A stretch of 64,000 nucleotides of DNA from the NCBI GenBank assembly GCA_018816905.1, contig JAHIVB010000013.1, forward strand, positions 1 to 64,000. The letters run 5' to 3'. Positions 7,140 to 15,913 of the stretch are shown here, piece by piece. Positions within the stretch are counted from its first letter, which is position 1; every line of letters begins with the position of its first letter. Made by a program: the position numbers and the translations under genes. The notes beneath the pieces were generated by a model. That model was not told the DNA's origin. It did not search any database and saw only the letters and a list, made by a program, of their open reading frames with translations. Origin of the DNA: Bacillota bacterium (lineage in GTDB: Bacteria > Bacillota_I > Bacilli_A > Izemoplasmatales > Hujiaoplasmataceae).

Positions 7140-8315
7140 CTATTTAGAAAACATAATTTTTTCGCTTTGGAACATTTTTTCCAAGAAATAGACAAATAAT
7201 CCCAAGTATACGAGGTTCGAACAAATAGTAATAACAAGATATAAAACGACTCTAGGATTAAAAGTCATGATAGCGGATAACGTTTGAACTGTATTGTAGA
7301 TGGGAAGAATGTACATGAATGGATTTTCTGTTATGCTGGAGTTAAATAGTGATGTAATCCCGACCAAAATAGTTAAAATATATAATGGAATTACCATTGT
7401 TGACGCTTCTTTCACGCTTTTTGAAAAAGCACTTATGATAGAAATTGCACCAACAATGACAAACACGGTAGAGAATAGCAAAGCAAGAATCATCAAATAA
7501 TCTAGAACTGAATAGATTGCATAACTTGATCCTTGAATATCCAATAGTTTTGGAAGAGAAAACAGAATTCCGATAAAACTCGATACAGCCGACAATAAAC
7601 TCAGCATTGACAAACTAAAGATTTTACCAATCGCTATCTCACTTCTTTTAACTGGTGTAATCAATAGTGTGGATATCGTATTTCGTTCTTTTTCACCTGC
7701 TATGGATTCCGGGCCAATGGACATCGCTCCACTGAACAAGAACATCACGACCAGCATTGGCATGATGGAAGAAATCATGGTTCCAATTTGGAGGTTTTGA
7801 TCGACTTCAGTTCCATCAAACTGCAAGGTAAAAAACGTTGTGTCTCCATACAAATCATAACTTAAAGTAGCTTGAAATTGCGATAAATACCGAACAAAAC
7901 GAGAGTATACGGCGCTTGAGTTCATATTGTTCTGATTCGAATAAATCCAAATGACAGGTTTATCGCCAGTTCCATCGTACGTCAATATAGAGTCATCAAA
8001 ATATAACAACAATTCCCATTCCTCGTCGTCAATTCTCGCTTGATATTCGTCGACATCATCTTCTGAAATGGAAATAACATTCAGTATATAATCAGTTTCG
8101 TTGGGTTCATAAATATCCATAAACTCCACGACTGGATTGACAATTGCAACATGATATGGTGTTTTTGTTGTCGCGTTTTCAAGAGCACTTCCAATGAATG
8201 AGTAGACCAAAAACAGCATCAATCCTGGTAAAAACATGATTGTGAATATCAATCTTTTATCTTTCATGACACGGTCGAATTCTTTTTTAAAAATCGTTTT
8301 TATGTTTTTCATCAT
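7140..8315 (-). CDS. ABC-2 type exporter permease, NatB-like
   Basis: Membrane component of an ABC exporter. The N-terminal helix (about 20-45) is followed by a large extracellular segment (about 50-175), then five or six helices (about 180-385). The sequence around GPESIAGEKERNTISTLLIT (about 200-220) is the conserved EKERGTLE-like coupling region of NatB/CcmB-type ABC-2 permeases. It overlaps the ATPase gene by four bases (ATGA), so the two are translationally coupled. Na+ or drug export is suggested only by resemblance to Bacillus NatAB. Confidence 0.82.
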   Translation of the reverse strand: MMKNIKTIFKKEFDRVMKDKRLIFTIMFLPGLMLFLVYSFIGSALENATTKTPYHVAIVNPVVEFMDIYEPNETDYILNVISISEDDVDEYQARIDDEEWELLLYFDDSILTYDGTGDKPVIWIYSNQNNMNSSAVYSRFVRYLSQFQATLSYDLYGDTTFFTLQFDGTEVDQNLQIGTMISSIMPMLVVMFLFSGAMSIGPESIAGEKERNTISTLLITPVKRSEIAIGKIFSLSMLSLLSAVSSFIGILFSLPKLLDIQGSSYAIYSVLDYLMILALLFSTVFVIVGAISIISAFSKSVKEASTMVIPLYILTILVGITSLFNSSITENPFMYILPIYNTVQTLSAIMTFNPRVVLYLVITICSNLVYLGLFVYFLEKMFQSEKIMFSK

Positions 8316-9088
8316 AGTTCACCATTTGCCTTTTCATAAAGGTCAAAAAACAATGGTTCAAGATTCCCATGATTCATCATAACGTTTGCCATTAAGTCGG
8401 AAAATATCATTTTTCCATTAATAATGATGCCAACTCTGTCACATAATTTTTCAACCAATGAAAATATATGAGTTGATACAATGATGGTCTTCCCTTCTTT
8501 TTTCAATTCAAGCAAGTAATCAGTGACCACTTTTGCGGTGATCACGTCAAGTCCGTTGGTCGGTTCATCAAATACGATGACTGAAGGGTCATGAACAAGT
8601 GAAATCGCAAGTTGTACTTTCTGTTTCATTCCGGAAGACAACTCTCCAATTTTGACTTCTTTGAAATTATCAATCCCGAATTTATCGAAAAGCATTTCTT
8701 TTCTAATTTTGATCTTTGCTTCATCGATTCCATGAAGCTTAGAAAAGTAATCAAATAAATAATTTGGAGTAAAAAAATCTTCTAATCGGAAGTCGCTTGT
8801 TAAAAAACCAACCGTTCTTCTAACGCCATCCGGATTTGAATGGATGCTATGTCCATTCACTGTGACTTCACCGGTATCTGGCTTAATCAATGTCGAAATG
8901 CAACGTAATGTCGTTGTTTTTCCTGCACCGTTCGGTCCTAGAAGACCATAGATTTCACCACTATAAGCTTGAAAAGAAAGCCCATCGACAGCCACTTTGA
9001 TTTTCTCATGAGTTTTCTCGATTTTCTGTTGTTTTTTAGACAGATTAAATCTTTTCGTTATATTAGTGACATTGACCATTGGTTCCAT
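8312..9088 (-). CDS. ABC exporter ATPase, NatA-like
   Basis: ATP-binding subunit that pairs with the downstream permease. Walker A is GPNGAGKTTT at 51-60, the signature is LSSGMKQK near 150, Walker B is VIVFDEPTNGLD near 170, and an STHIF switch histidine lies near 205. It has a lysine-rich insertion near residues 17-31 and the C-terminal region typical of NatA/CcmA-like exporters. It opens a probable six-gene operon that ends at the terminator at 4326. The start at 9088 has GGGGGA upstream. Confidence 0.87.
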   Translation of the reverse strand: MEPMVNVTNITKRFNLSKKQQKIEKTHEKIKVAVDGLSFQAYSGEIYGLLGPNGAGKTTTLRCISTLIKPDTGEVTVNGHSIHSNPDGVRRTVGFLTSDFRLEDFFTPNYLFDYFSKLHGIDEAKIKIRKEMLFDKFGIDNFKEVKIGELSSGMKQKVQLAISLVHDPSVIVFDEPTNGLDVITAKVVTDYLLELKKEGKTIIVSTHIFSLVEKLCDRVGIIINGKMIFSDLMANVMMNHGNLEPLFFDLYEKANGEL

Positions 9089-9117
9089 TGATAATCCCCC
9101 GTTTGTCAGATATTATT

Positions 9118-9146
9118 AGTTTAACAGAAAATGAATCATTTTACAA
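9118..9146 (-). promoter_or_regulatory. Promoter of the natAB-led operon
   Basis: -35 TTGTAA (9146-9141), 17-base spacer, -10 TAAACT (9123-9118), about 30 bases before the natA-like start. Confidence 0.55.
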
Positions 9147-9167
9147 TGGATTACCGGATGAAACAAA

Positions 9168-9194
9168 GAAAAAAAGTCTATAAATAGACTTTTA
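9168..9194 (-). terminator. Terminator of infC-rpmI-rplT
   Basis: AAAAGTCTA-TTTA-TAGACTTTTTTT on the minus strand; the rplT stop codon overlaps the first bases. Confidence 0.8.
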
Positions 9195-9560
9195 CTTTGC
9201 GGCTTTTTCAACAGCTTTTTTTGCTTGAACACAAATTGCAGCAAAACCTGCAGCGTCGTTGACAGCGATGTCAGCCAACATTTTGCGGTTCACTTCGATG
9301 CCAGCTTTGTTTAAACCGTCAATGAGTCTTGAATAAGACAAATCGTTTAGTCTAGCAGCGGCATTGATTCTGGTAATCCATAGTTTACGGAAATCTCTTT
9401 TTTTCCTACGGCGATCTCTATAAGCATACGCAAGCGAGTTCATTACTTGCTCTTTGGCTGTCTTATAAAGCAAATGTTTCGCGCCATAATAACCTTTGGC
9501 AAGTTTTAATATTTTTTTACGTCTATTTCTGGTGGTTGGGCCACCTTTTACTCTTGGCAT
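9192..9560 (-). CDS. rplT: 50S ribosomal protein L20
   Basis: Large-subunit assembly protein that binds 23S rRNA. The basic N-terminus (MPRVKGG, then [16 protein letters not shown]) and the [20 protein letters not shown] region are diagnostic. At 122 residues it is full length. It is the last gene of infC-rpmI-rplT, 21 bases after rpmI. In Bacillus, L20 represses this operon by binding the infC leader, and a matching leader is present upstream of infC here. Confidence 0.98.
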   Translation of the reverse strand: MPRVKGGPTTRNRRKKILKLAKGYYGAKHLLYKTAKEQVMNSLAYAYRDRRRKKRDFRKLWITRINAAARLNDLSYSRLIDGLNKAGIEVNRKMLADIAVNDAAGFAAICVQAKKAVEKAAK

Positions 9561-9581
9561 TTTATCGAATCCTCCTCAATC

Positions 9582-9779
9582 TTACAAGTACGGTACTTGG
9601 TGTTTAATTCTTTTGACATCGGAAGCTGACACGATTTCAGTATTCCGCCCTTGTCTGTTTTGTTTTGGTGATTTATGGCTCATCAAATGCCCGTGAAACG
9701 TGCTGCTTCTTTTCAATTTGCCTGAAGCAGTTCTTTTAAGTCTTTTCTTTGTTCCCGAATGGGATTTCATTTTTGGCAT
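9582..9779 (-). CDS. rpmI: 50S ribosomal protein L35
   Basis: A small basic ribosomal protein of 65 residues starting MPKMKSHSGTKKRLKRTASG, the standard L35 signature. It sits between infC and rplT, 16 bases after infC, as in nearly all Bacillota. Confidence 0.97.
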   Translation of the reverse strand: MPKMKSHSGTKKRLKRTASGKLKRSSTFHGHLMSHKSPKQNRQGRNTEIVSASDVKRIKHQVPYL

Positions 9780-9795
9780 GATAGTACTCCTTCTG

Positions 9796-10338
9796 TTATT
9801 TTTTCTTCGGTGATAAGTTCATGTTGATATAGCGTCCTTCATGAGAGACTGCATTGTCTAAATCTCCGACTTCTGCACATCCGTCCTTGAAACGATTCAA
9901 GACTTCTTTGCCTTGATCAATCAGGATTTTTCCAGCACGATACGGTAGACGAACACTGACTTTCAGTTTGTCTCCTTTTTCCAAAAACTTCACTCCGTTT
10001 CGAAGTTTAGTTTCGAAGTCGTGCGTGTCAATGACAGCGGTCAATCTGATTTCTTTCAGTTCGACGACCTTTTGATTTTTGCGGGCTTCTCTGGCTTTTC
10101 GTTGCTGTTCATACCTGAATTTTGAATAATCCATCAATTTGCATACCGGTGGCTTTGCATTGGGGGCAACCAACACCAAATCCATACCCTCTTGGCTGGC
10201 AATTGCCAACGCCTCACGGATGGGTTTGACGCCATATTGAAATCCCTCAGAGCCAATGAGCAATACTTCCCTTGCACGAATTTCGTCATTAATCGGGGTT
10301 GTATCCTTTTTGACCGGTTTTGCATTGTTATATAAAAT
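9796..10338 (-). CDS. infC: Translation initiation factor IF-3, probable AUU start
   Basis: IF-3 binds the 30S subunit and proofreads start-codon selection. The N-domain has PINDEIRAREVLLIGSEG, the linker VAPNAKPPVCKLMDY..KFRYEQQ, and the C-domain a KEIRLTAVIDTHDF stretch. The frame stays open upstream to an ATG at 10398, but that extension crosses the leader terminator. The only good Shine-Dalgarno (GGAGGTG, 10350-10344) is six bases before an in-frame ATT at 10338-10336. AUU initiation of infC is known in Bacillus and E. coli and lets IF-3 regulate itself. The in-frame ATG that overlaps the Shine-Dalgarno is less likely. Predicted length is 181 residues. Confidence 0.93.
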   Translation of the reverse strand: MLYNNAKPVKKDTTPINDEIRAREVLLIGSEGFQYGVKPIREALAIASQEGMDLVLVAPNAKPPVCKLMDYSKFRYEQQRKAREARKNQKVVELKEIRLTAVIDTHDFETKLRNGVKFLEKGDKLKVSVRLPYRAGKILIDQGKEVLNRFKDGCAEVGDLDNAVSHEGRYINMNLSPKKK

Positions 10339-10358
10339 AGTGAACACCTCCATTTGGT

Positions 10359-10470
10359 AAAAAAAAGTGGATACCGAATCGGCACCCACATTTGTCACTT
10401 TTCTAGTAAAGTTGGCAGTAGCAAGGACCTATTGATTCGTCAATCAGGTGAGAAGTGGGTACTTCTTCTT
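10359..10470 (-). promoter_or_regulatory. infC leader (L20-leader-like) with attenuator
   Basis: A strong terminator hairpin (GTGGGTGCCGA paired with TCGGTATCCAC, then eight T, 10389-10359) ends just before the infC Shine-Dalgarno. Upstream in the leader TACCCACTT (10461-10453) can pair with the 5' arm of that hairpin, forming an antiterminator. Placement and logic match the L20 leader that controls infC-rpmI-rplT in Bacillota. L20 repression is inferred from that family. Confidence 0.75.
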
Positions 10471-10493
10471 TCTACGGTTTTTCAACCTACTAT

Positions 10494-10522
10494 ATTATAG
10501 TCTATTCTACTACATTTGTCAA
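10494..10522 (-). promoter_or_regulatory. Promoter of infC-rpmI-rplT
   Basis: -35 TTGACA (10522-10517), 17-base spacer, -10 TATAAT (10499-10494), both perfect. It begins three bases after the glmU stop codon. Confidence 0.9.
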
Positions 10523-10525
10523 CGA

Positions 10526-11914
10526 TTAATTCTCGTTTATTTCTTCTTGGTCTTTTTTGTCTTTGATGTAGTTTTCTTTATTGACTTGATAGGCTCTAGC
10601 GATAGCCAAAGATCCTTTAGGCACGTTCTTGTTTAGTGTTGAACCTGCAGCAATCAAGGAATTGTCGTCCACATGTATCGGAGCAATCAAATTGACGTTA
10701 CAACCAATAAATACATCATCGCCAATGGTTGTTTGATATTTATTTTTTCCATCATAGTTGACCGTGATAGAGCCACAACCAAAGTTAACATTTTTCCCGA
10801 CTGTTGCATCACCAATGTAAGCAAGATGAGAAGCCTTGGTATTTTCTTGAGTGGAAGATTTTTTTACTTCTACGAAATTTCCAATACGATTGTGTGGGCC
10901 AATGTGAGCTCCATCTCTTAAGTGAGCAAATGGGCCTACTGTCGTGCTTTCATCGACAATTGAGTTGTATACGAGAGAGTGTCTGCATACTACTTTTTCA
11001 CCAATAATACTGTCATGAATTTCGGTATTCGGTCCAATCGAAGCACCTTTTCGAATGACTGAATTTCCTGTAATGTATGTATTCGGGTGGATGATAACAT
11101 TCTCTTCAATCACAACGTTTTGACCGATCGTAATGGTTTCCGGGTTAATCATTGCGACGCCTTTGAGCATCATTTGTTTGTTGATATCCAAACGAAGTTT
11201 CGCTTCGGCAATGCTTAAAGCGTATAAATCATTCACACCCATGGACTTGTAGGCTTCTCTTAAAAAATAAGTACCGATGACTTCTTTGCTTTGTTGCATG
11301 ATTCCAACGATATCCGTCAAGTAATATTCGTTTTTGAGATTATGATTATCAATTTTGTTTAGAGTTGAGAATAAAAGTTTAGTATTAACCACATAAATCC
11401 CTGTATTGATTTCTGAAATCGTCCTTTGAGACATCGAAGCTTCATGATGTTCAATGATTGAATCCAAATAACCAGATTCGTTTCTAATGATTCGTCCATA
11501 ACCTTCAGGTTCTTCGACCTTTGTCGTTACGATAGTCAAATCATGCCTACGATCTTGATGTTCAATAATTGTTTTTTCAATCACAGAAGTATCAACGAGT
11601 GGCATATCCCCAGGAAGAATCATCGTGAAACCATCCAAATCAGTTACATGTGGTTCACAAACCATGACTGCATGACCTGTGCCGAGTTGTTCGCTTTGAA
11701 CGGCATAGGTTACTTTATCACCTAAAATATCCTGAATGATTTCTCTTTTATGTCCTACAACAACGATAATTTCATCAAATTGTCCAGAATTTTGAATATT
11801 CTCTACTATATAGGCAATCATCGGCTTTTTTAGAAGAGGATAAGCACATTTTGGCAATTCCGTTTTCATTCTAGTGCCTTTTCCGGCAGCTAATACAATT
11901 GCATACTTTCTCAT
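10526..11914 (-). CDS. glmU: Bifunctional GlmU: GlcNAc-1-P uridyltransferase / GlcN-1-P acetyltransferase
   Basis: Catalyses the last two steps to UDP-GlcNAc. The N-terminal nucleotidyltransferase has LAAGKGTRMKTELPKCAYP (about 8-26), a variant of the usual GTRMxSxxPKVLH motif. The C-terminal left-handed beta helix is seen as hexapeptide repeats from about residue 255 on, with KKSSTQENTKASHLAYIGDA carrying the acetyltransferase site. At 462 residues it is full length. It overlaps glmM by four bases (ATGA), so the two are translationally coupled. Confidence 0.96.
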   Translation of the reverse strand: MRKYAIVLAAGKGTRMKTELPKCAYPLLKKPMIAYIVENIQNSGQFDEIIVVVGHKREIIQDILGDKVTYAVQSEQLGTGHAVMVCEPHVTDLDGFTMILPGDMPLVDTSVIEKTIIEHQDRRHDLTIVTTKVEEPEGYGRIIRNESGYLDSIIEHHEASMSQRTISEINTGIYVVNTKLLFSTLNKIDNHNLKNEYYLTDIVGIMQQSKEVIGTYFLREAYKSMGVNDLYALSIAEAKLRLDINKQMMLKGVAMINPETITIGQNVVIEENVIIHPNTYITGNSVIRKGASIGPNTEIHDSIIGEKVVCRHSLVYNSIVDESTTVGPFAHLRDGAHIGPHNRIGNFVEVKKSSTQENTKASHLAYIGDATVGKNVNFGCGSITVNYDGKNKYQTTIGDDVFIGCNVNLIAPIHVDDNSLIAAGSTLNKNVPKGSLAIARAYQVNKENYIKDKKDQEEINEN

Positions 11915-13236
11915 GACTGATCACTTCTTTCTTCTTCACGATTGAGTTTTTCCAAAGTTGAAACAATCATATCGATGCACATTTCGACGGTATCGATTGA
12001 TTTTGCGGAAACACTGACCCTTATCATAGGTTCTGTTCCACTGGGTCTAACGATGACAAATCCATCATCTTGAAGATGCCCCTTCACTTCTTCTATCACT
12101 TTGAGTACTTCAGGATGTTTTACTAATGATTTGTCAATGTTTCTTAAATTGACCATTCTATCCGGATAGAATGTGATGTCCTTGCATATCTCTTCAATCG
12201 TCGTATTCCATTCCCTGAAAATATTGACAAGGAATACAGCATTCAAGACTCCATCACCGGTTTCAAGTATCGTCCGGTTGATGATATGTCCGGAATTTTC
12301 ACCACCGATGACATAATGATGTTGGTTCATTTCTTCAAGGACGTACTTGTCGCCAACATCGGTTTGAACAACGTGAATTCCTTTGTTTTTCAGTGCCTTA
12401 ATAATGCCTAGATTGCTCATTTTAGTTAGCACAACAGTATTGTTCTCTAAATGACCACGTTCTTTTAAATAGAGAGCGGTAGCGTAGATTAGCATGTCTC
12501 CGTCATATAATCTTCCGTCCTTGCCAACCATCAACACACGATCTCCATCTCCATCAAAAGCAAAACCGAAGTCTAGTTTTCTATTGGTTACTTCCCAAGA
12601 AAGTTGACCAGGATGGGTTGAACCGCAGAGTACGTTGATGTTTTTCCCATCAGGAGTATCGCCCATAGTGAATAAATTATTTGTAATATGATTGAAAATC
12701 AACTTCGCCGTTTCGAAGGTAGCTCCATTCGCCATATCGAGGCCGATACGGTAATCGGTAGGTGTTAACAAACCCTCATACAGATTTTCGTAGATCTTCT
12801 GATGAGAAATCATTGGTAAATCCTGGCCAACTTTGTTCGGCATTTTTGGACAAATCAGTCCATCAATAGTTTGTTCAATCAAATGTTCTTTCTCAAGAAA
12901 AATCTTGATCCCAGAGTCAAAAATTTTGATTCCGTTGTCTTGATATGGGTTATGACTAGCCGTGACAATGACGCCTAAAGCTTTCATTTCTTCTGATATA
13001 TAAGAAAGTTTTGGTGTCGGAACAATTCCAATATCAAGCACATCAATTCCACTGACTTTCGCGCCTTGTTTGATCGCGTCAACAAGCATTTCTCCAGATT
13101 CTCTAGTGTCTCGTCCAATAATTAATATATCATTTTCTAAAATCGATAAAGCTTTTCCGAGTGAGAAGGCAAGTTCAAATGTTAAAAAATCGTAGGCTTT
13201 ACCCCTAATGCCATCGGTTCCAAAATATTTCCCCAT
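11911..13236 (-). CDS. glmM: Phosphoglucosamine mutase
   Basis: Converts glucosamine-6-P to glucosamine-1-P. It begins GKYFGTDGIRG, has the phosphoserine loop VTASHNPYQDNG near residue 100, the metal-binding FDGDGDR near 240, a GGENSGH sugar-binding loop near 320 and RPSGTEP (phosphate loop) near 405. It is 441 residues, the normal length. It lies between glmS (11-base gap) and glmU (4-base overlap). Confidence 0.97.
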   Translation of the reverse strand: MGKYFGTDGIRGKAYDFLTFELAFSLGKALSILENDILIIGRDTRESGEMLVDAIKQGAKVSGIDVLDIGIVPTPKLSYISEEMKALGVIVTASHNPYQDNGIKIFDSGIKIFLEKEHLIEQTIDGLICPKMPNKVGQDLPMISHQKIYENLYEGLLTPTDYRIGLDMANGATFETAKLIFNHITNNLFTMGDTPDGKNINVLCGSTHPGQLSWEVTNRKLDFGFAFDGDGDRVLMVGKDGRLYDGDMLIYATALYLKERGHLENNTVVLTKMSNLGIIKALKNKGIHVVQTDVGDKYVLEEMNQHHYVIGGENSGHIINRTILETGDGVLNAVFLVNIFREWNTTIEEICKDITFYPDRMVNLRNIDKSLVKHPEVLKVIEEVKGHLQDDGFVIVRPSGTEPMIRVSVSAKSIDTVEMCIDMIVSTLEKLNREEERSDQS

Positions 13237-13247
13237 GCGTTTCCCCC

Positions 13248-15047
13248 CTATTCTACAGTCACTGATTTAGCTAGATTCCTTGGTTTATCAATATCTTTTC
13301 CCAAATCAAGCGCTGAGTAAAAAGCGATTAATTGTGTTGGTATAACGGTAACGAGAGGGCTTAGAATCTCATGGACATCCATTAATATTATCTCATCACT
13401 GACTTCTGAAACGTCATTAATCGAAATGATAATCACTTCAGCTCCACGAGAAAGGACCTCTCTAACATTTGCTCTTGTGTTATTATTGATGTTTCGTTGT
13501 GAAATGATAGCAATGACTGGAACACCATCTTCTATCAAAGCAATCGTTCCGTGTTTGAGTTCTCCAGCCGCAAATCCTTCCGTCTGAATGTAAGAAATCT
13601 CCTTCAACTTTAAAGCTGCTTCCAAACAAGTATAATAATCAAGGCCTCTTCCAATATAGAAACAATTTCTTTTTGTGATTTTGTCTCTTACCAAACTGTG
13701 AATGTATTCTCTTTTATCAATGATTGCTTCCATCGCTACGGCTACTTTTGAAAGTTCAACGTGAAGATCAAACGGTTTCTTTTTAGCAATCACATAGGCT
13801 AATATCGATAGAATAGCTACTTGACCAACATAGGCTTTCGTAGACGCAACGGCGATTTCTGGGCCTGCATATATTTCTAAAAAGGCATCAGATTCTCTTG
13901 CCAAAGTCGAAGTTGGAACATTTGTAATCGTTAAAGTCGGATGACCTAACTGTTTAACATTCAATAAGCATGCTCGTAAATCTGCGGTTTCTCCAGATTG
14001 AGATATGAAAATAAACACAGGGTTTGAGTCGAGTAAAGGCATGTTATATGCAAATTCAGAAGCAATAAACACTTCGGTATGCTTCTTGGAAATATTTTCA
14101 AAATAATATTTTCCTACATAACCAGCGTGCATACTCGTTCCGGCAGCGATGATATAAATCCGCTCCGCTTTGTCAATCATATTGATGACTTTTGGTTTGA
14201 TCTTGAATAACTCGTCAGAATAGTATTGTGACACGATTTTTCTGATGACGTTCGGTTGTTCACATATTTCTTTAAGCATGTAGTGAGAAAAACCGGCTTT
14301 TCCGATTTCATCGAGAACCATATCCATTTTAATCAATTCAATTTTAACTGGAGTCCCAATGATGTCATACATGTGATAAAGGTAATCATTACCAATCTTT
14401 TCGACAACGGTAAATGTCTTGTCGTCAATTGGATAATAACACTCTGCATTTCCAACCAAAGCCATGACATCGGATGCCAAAGCAATTCCGTTTTTGCCAG
14501 TGCCGATTAATAGTGGTGATTTATTTTTAGCTGCATAGATTTTATCTGGCGTTGAAGTATCTATAATCAGTAAAGCATAAGAACCCTCAATGAGTGACAA
14601 TGTTTTTCTAATTGATTCTTCCACAGTCAGTGTAGCTGAAAAATGCTCTATGAGGTTTGCGACTACTTCCGTATCTGTTTCCGATACAAACTCAGCGTTT
14701 GGAATGAATTTAGCAATCAATTCTTTATAGTTCTCAATCACACCATTATGAACGAGAGAGAAACGTTTTGTTGAAGAAAAATGCGGGTGACTGTTTGTCA
14801 TATTTGGCTTGCCATGGGTTGCCCATCTCGTATGTCCGATCGCAAGGTGATTCATGCTATCATAGTTGAAATCCTCAATTAAGTGAGCGACTCGACCCTT
14901 GTCCTTATACATGACAAAATCGTGGTTTTCTTGATCGAAAAAGAAGATTCCACAAGAATCATAACCACGATATTCTAGTTTTTCTAACCCTGACAAAATA
15001 ATGTCGGAAGCTTTGTTTTCACCAAGATATCCTACGATGCCACACAT
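13248..15047 (-). CDS. glmS: Glutamine-fructose-6-phosphate aminotransferase (isomerising)
   Basis: Makes glucosamine-6-phosphate from fructose-6-phosphate and glutamine. The chosen start gives MCGIVGYLGE, placing the class II amidotransferase nucleophile at Cys2. A frame opening at 15068 would add seven residues and bury that cysteine, and GGGGGA lies six bases before the ATG at 15047. The glutaminase domain is about 1-235, with RGYDSCG and HTRWATHGKP. Two SIS domains follow, with SQSGETADLR and STKAY motifs. It is the first gene of glmS-glmM-glmU. The leader is too short for a glmS ribozyme. Confidence 0.97.
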   Translation of the reverse strand: MCGIVGYLGENKASDIILSGLEKLEYRGYDSCGIFFFDQENHDFVMYKDKGRVAHLIEDFNYDSMNHLAIGHTRWATHGKPNMTNSHPHFSSTKRFSLVHNGVIENYKELIAKFIPNAEFVSETDTEVVANLIEHFSATLTVEESIRKTLSLIEGSYALLIIDTSTPDKIYAAKNKSPLLIGTGKNGIALASDVMALVGNAECYYPIDDKTFTVVEKIGNDYLYHMYDIIGTPVKIELIKMDMVLDEIGKAGFSHYMLKEICEQPNVIRKIVSQYYSDELFKIKPKVINMIDKAERIYIIAAGTSMHAGYVGKYYFENISKKHTEVFIASEFAYNMPLLDSNPVFIFISQSGETADLRACLLNVKQLGHPTLTITNVPTSTLARESDAFLEIYAGPEIAVASTKAYVGQVAILSILAYVIAKKKPFDLHVELSKVAVAMEAIIDKREYIHSLVRDKITKRNCFYIGRGLDYYTCLEAALKLKEISYIQTEGFAAGELKHGTIALIEDGVPVIAIISQRNINNNTRANVREVLSRGAEVIIISINDVSEVSDEIILMDVHEILSPLVTVIPTQLIAFYSALDLGKDIDKPRNLAKSVTVE

Positions 15048-15090
15048 ATACATTCCCCCATATTCCACTCACGCTGAAAAAGATACATAG

Positions 15091-15119
15091 ATTATACCAC
15101 TACTGTATCATTATTTCAA
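15091..15119 (-). promoter_or_regulatory. Promoter of glmS-glmM-glmU
   Basis: -35 TTGAAA (15119-15114), 17-base spacer, -10 TATAAT (15096-15091). Transcription should start about 35-40 bases before the glmS ATG. Confidence 0.85.
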
Positions 15120-15181
15120 TCACATTTGTTTGATAAAATTGAATAGTTTATGGAAGTCTAATAGACAAAACCGAAGGGAAT

Positions 15182-15913
15182 TCACTGAATCTCCGATTTT
15201 ACCGAGGCTACAAACCAAAGTAAAAATATCGCTATGAGAATGATTACATATTCATAGGTTTCGGCAACAAAACGGTATTTGCCATCAATAAACATGACAA
15301 TAGGAAACACGCTTTGGAGTTCATTTCCAAGTGAAGAACCCTCAAGTGTGTTTGATGTACTCAAAAATTCAATGGACCAGTATATAAAAATCGAAAATAT
15401 CATGGAGAGTGAATGATTGAATATCCTTAGAATCAATAAGGATAGAAAACCATAGAAAACCGCCTGAAGACCTAGTTTCACGAACAGTTGAATAATCTCA
15501 TAAATCGACATTTCAATCATTAAAACAGTCTTCCCAATCACTCCAAATAGCAACAAAATTCCTATCAAAAACAGACAAAAAACAACAAAATACACAGCTG
15601 AATTAAAAAATTGATATTGTGCCCTCCCATGAGTCCCATCCATCCAATAAACAACGTATTTTTGATGGCTTTCATTCCCCATTTCACCAAAAAGAAATAT
15701 GGAATATATGGTTAAAATCATTTTTGAATATATCACAGAATTCGATATATACATCGATGAATAGGATTCTCTCAAGCCATCAATTGACAAGATTCCTTCG
15801 AATATATTTGATTGATAAAGAAATATGATTCCTGAAATTACTAGTATAATAGTCGTAATAATTCTAATTTTTTTCGAAAGAACCAATAGAAAATGATATT
15901 TCCATTTGTGCAT
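15182..15913 (-). CDS. Hypothetical multi-pass membrane protein, likely ABC exporter permease
   Basis: A 243-residue protein with about six hydrophobic helices (about 15-35, 60-80, 100-125, 135-160, 165-185, 215-238). Sequence motifs do not identify it, but its ATG follows directly on the TAG of an ABC ATPase gene, so it is most likely that transporter's membrane subunit (ABC-2 like). It is the last gene of the 15.2-18.1 kb cassette. No terminator was seen before the glmS promoter downstream. Confidence 0.6.
   Translation of the reverse strand: MHKWKYHFLLVLSKKIRIITTIILVISGIIFLYQSNIFEGILSIDGLRESYSSMYISNSVIYSKMILTIYSIFLFGEMGNESHQKYVVYWMDGTHGRAQYQFFNSAVYFVVFCLFLIGILLLFGVIGKTVLMIEMSIYEIIQLFVKLGLQAVFYGFLSLLILRIFNHSLSMIFSIFIYWSIEFLSTSNTLEGSSLGNELQSVFPIVMFIDGKYRFVAETYEYVIILIAIFLLWFVASVKSEIQ

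Noticed and set aside
15048-15120. glmS ribozyme before glmS
   Set aside because: The promoter lies about 40 bases from the start codon, so there is no room for the ribozyme.
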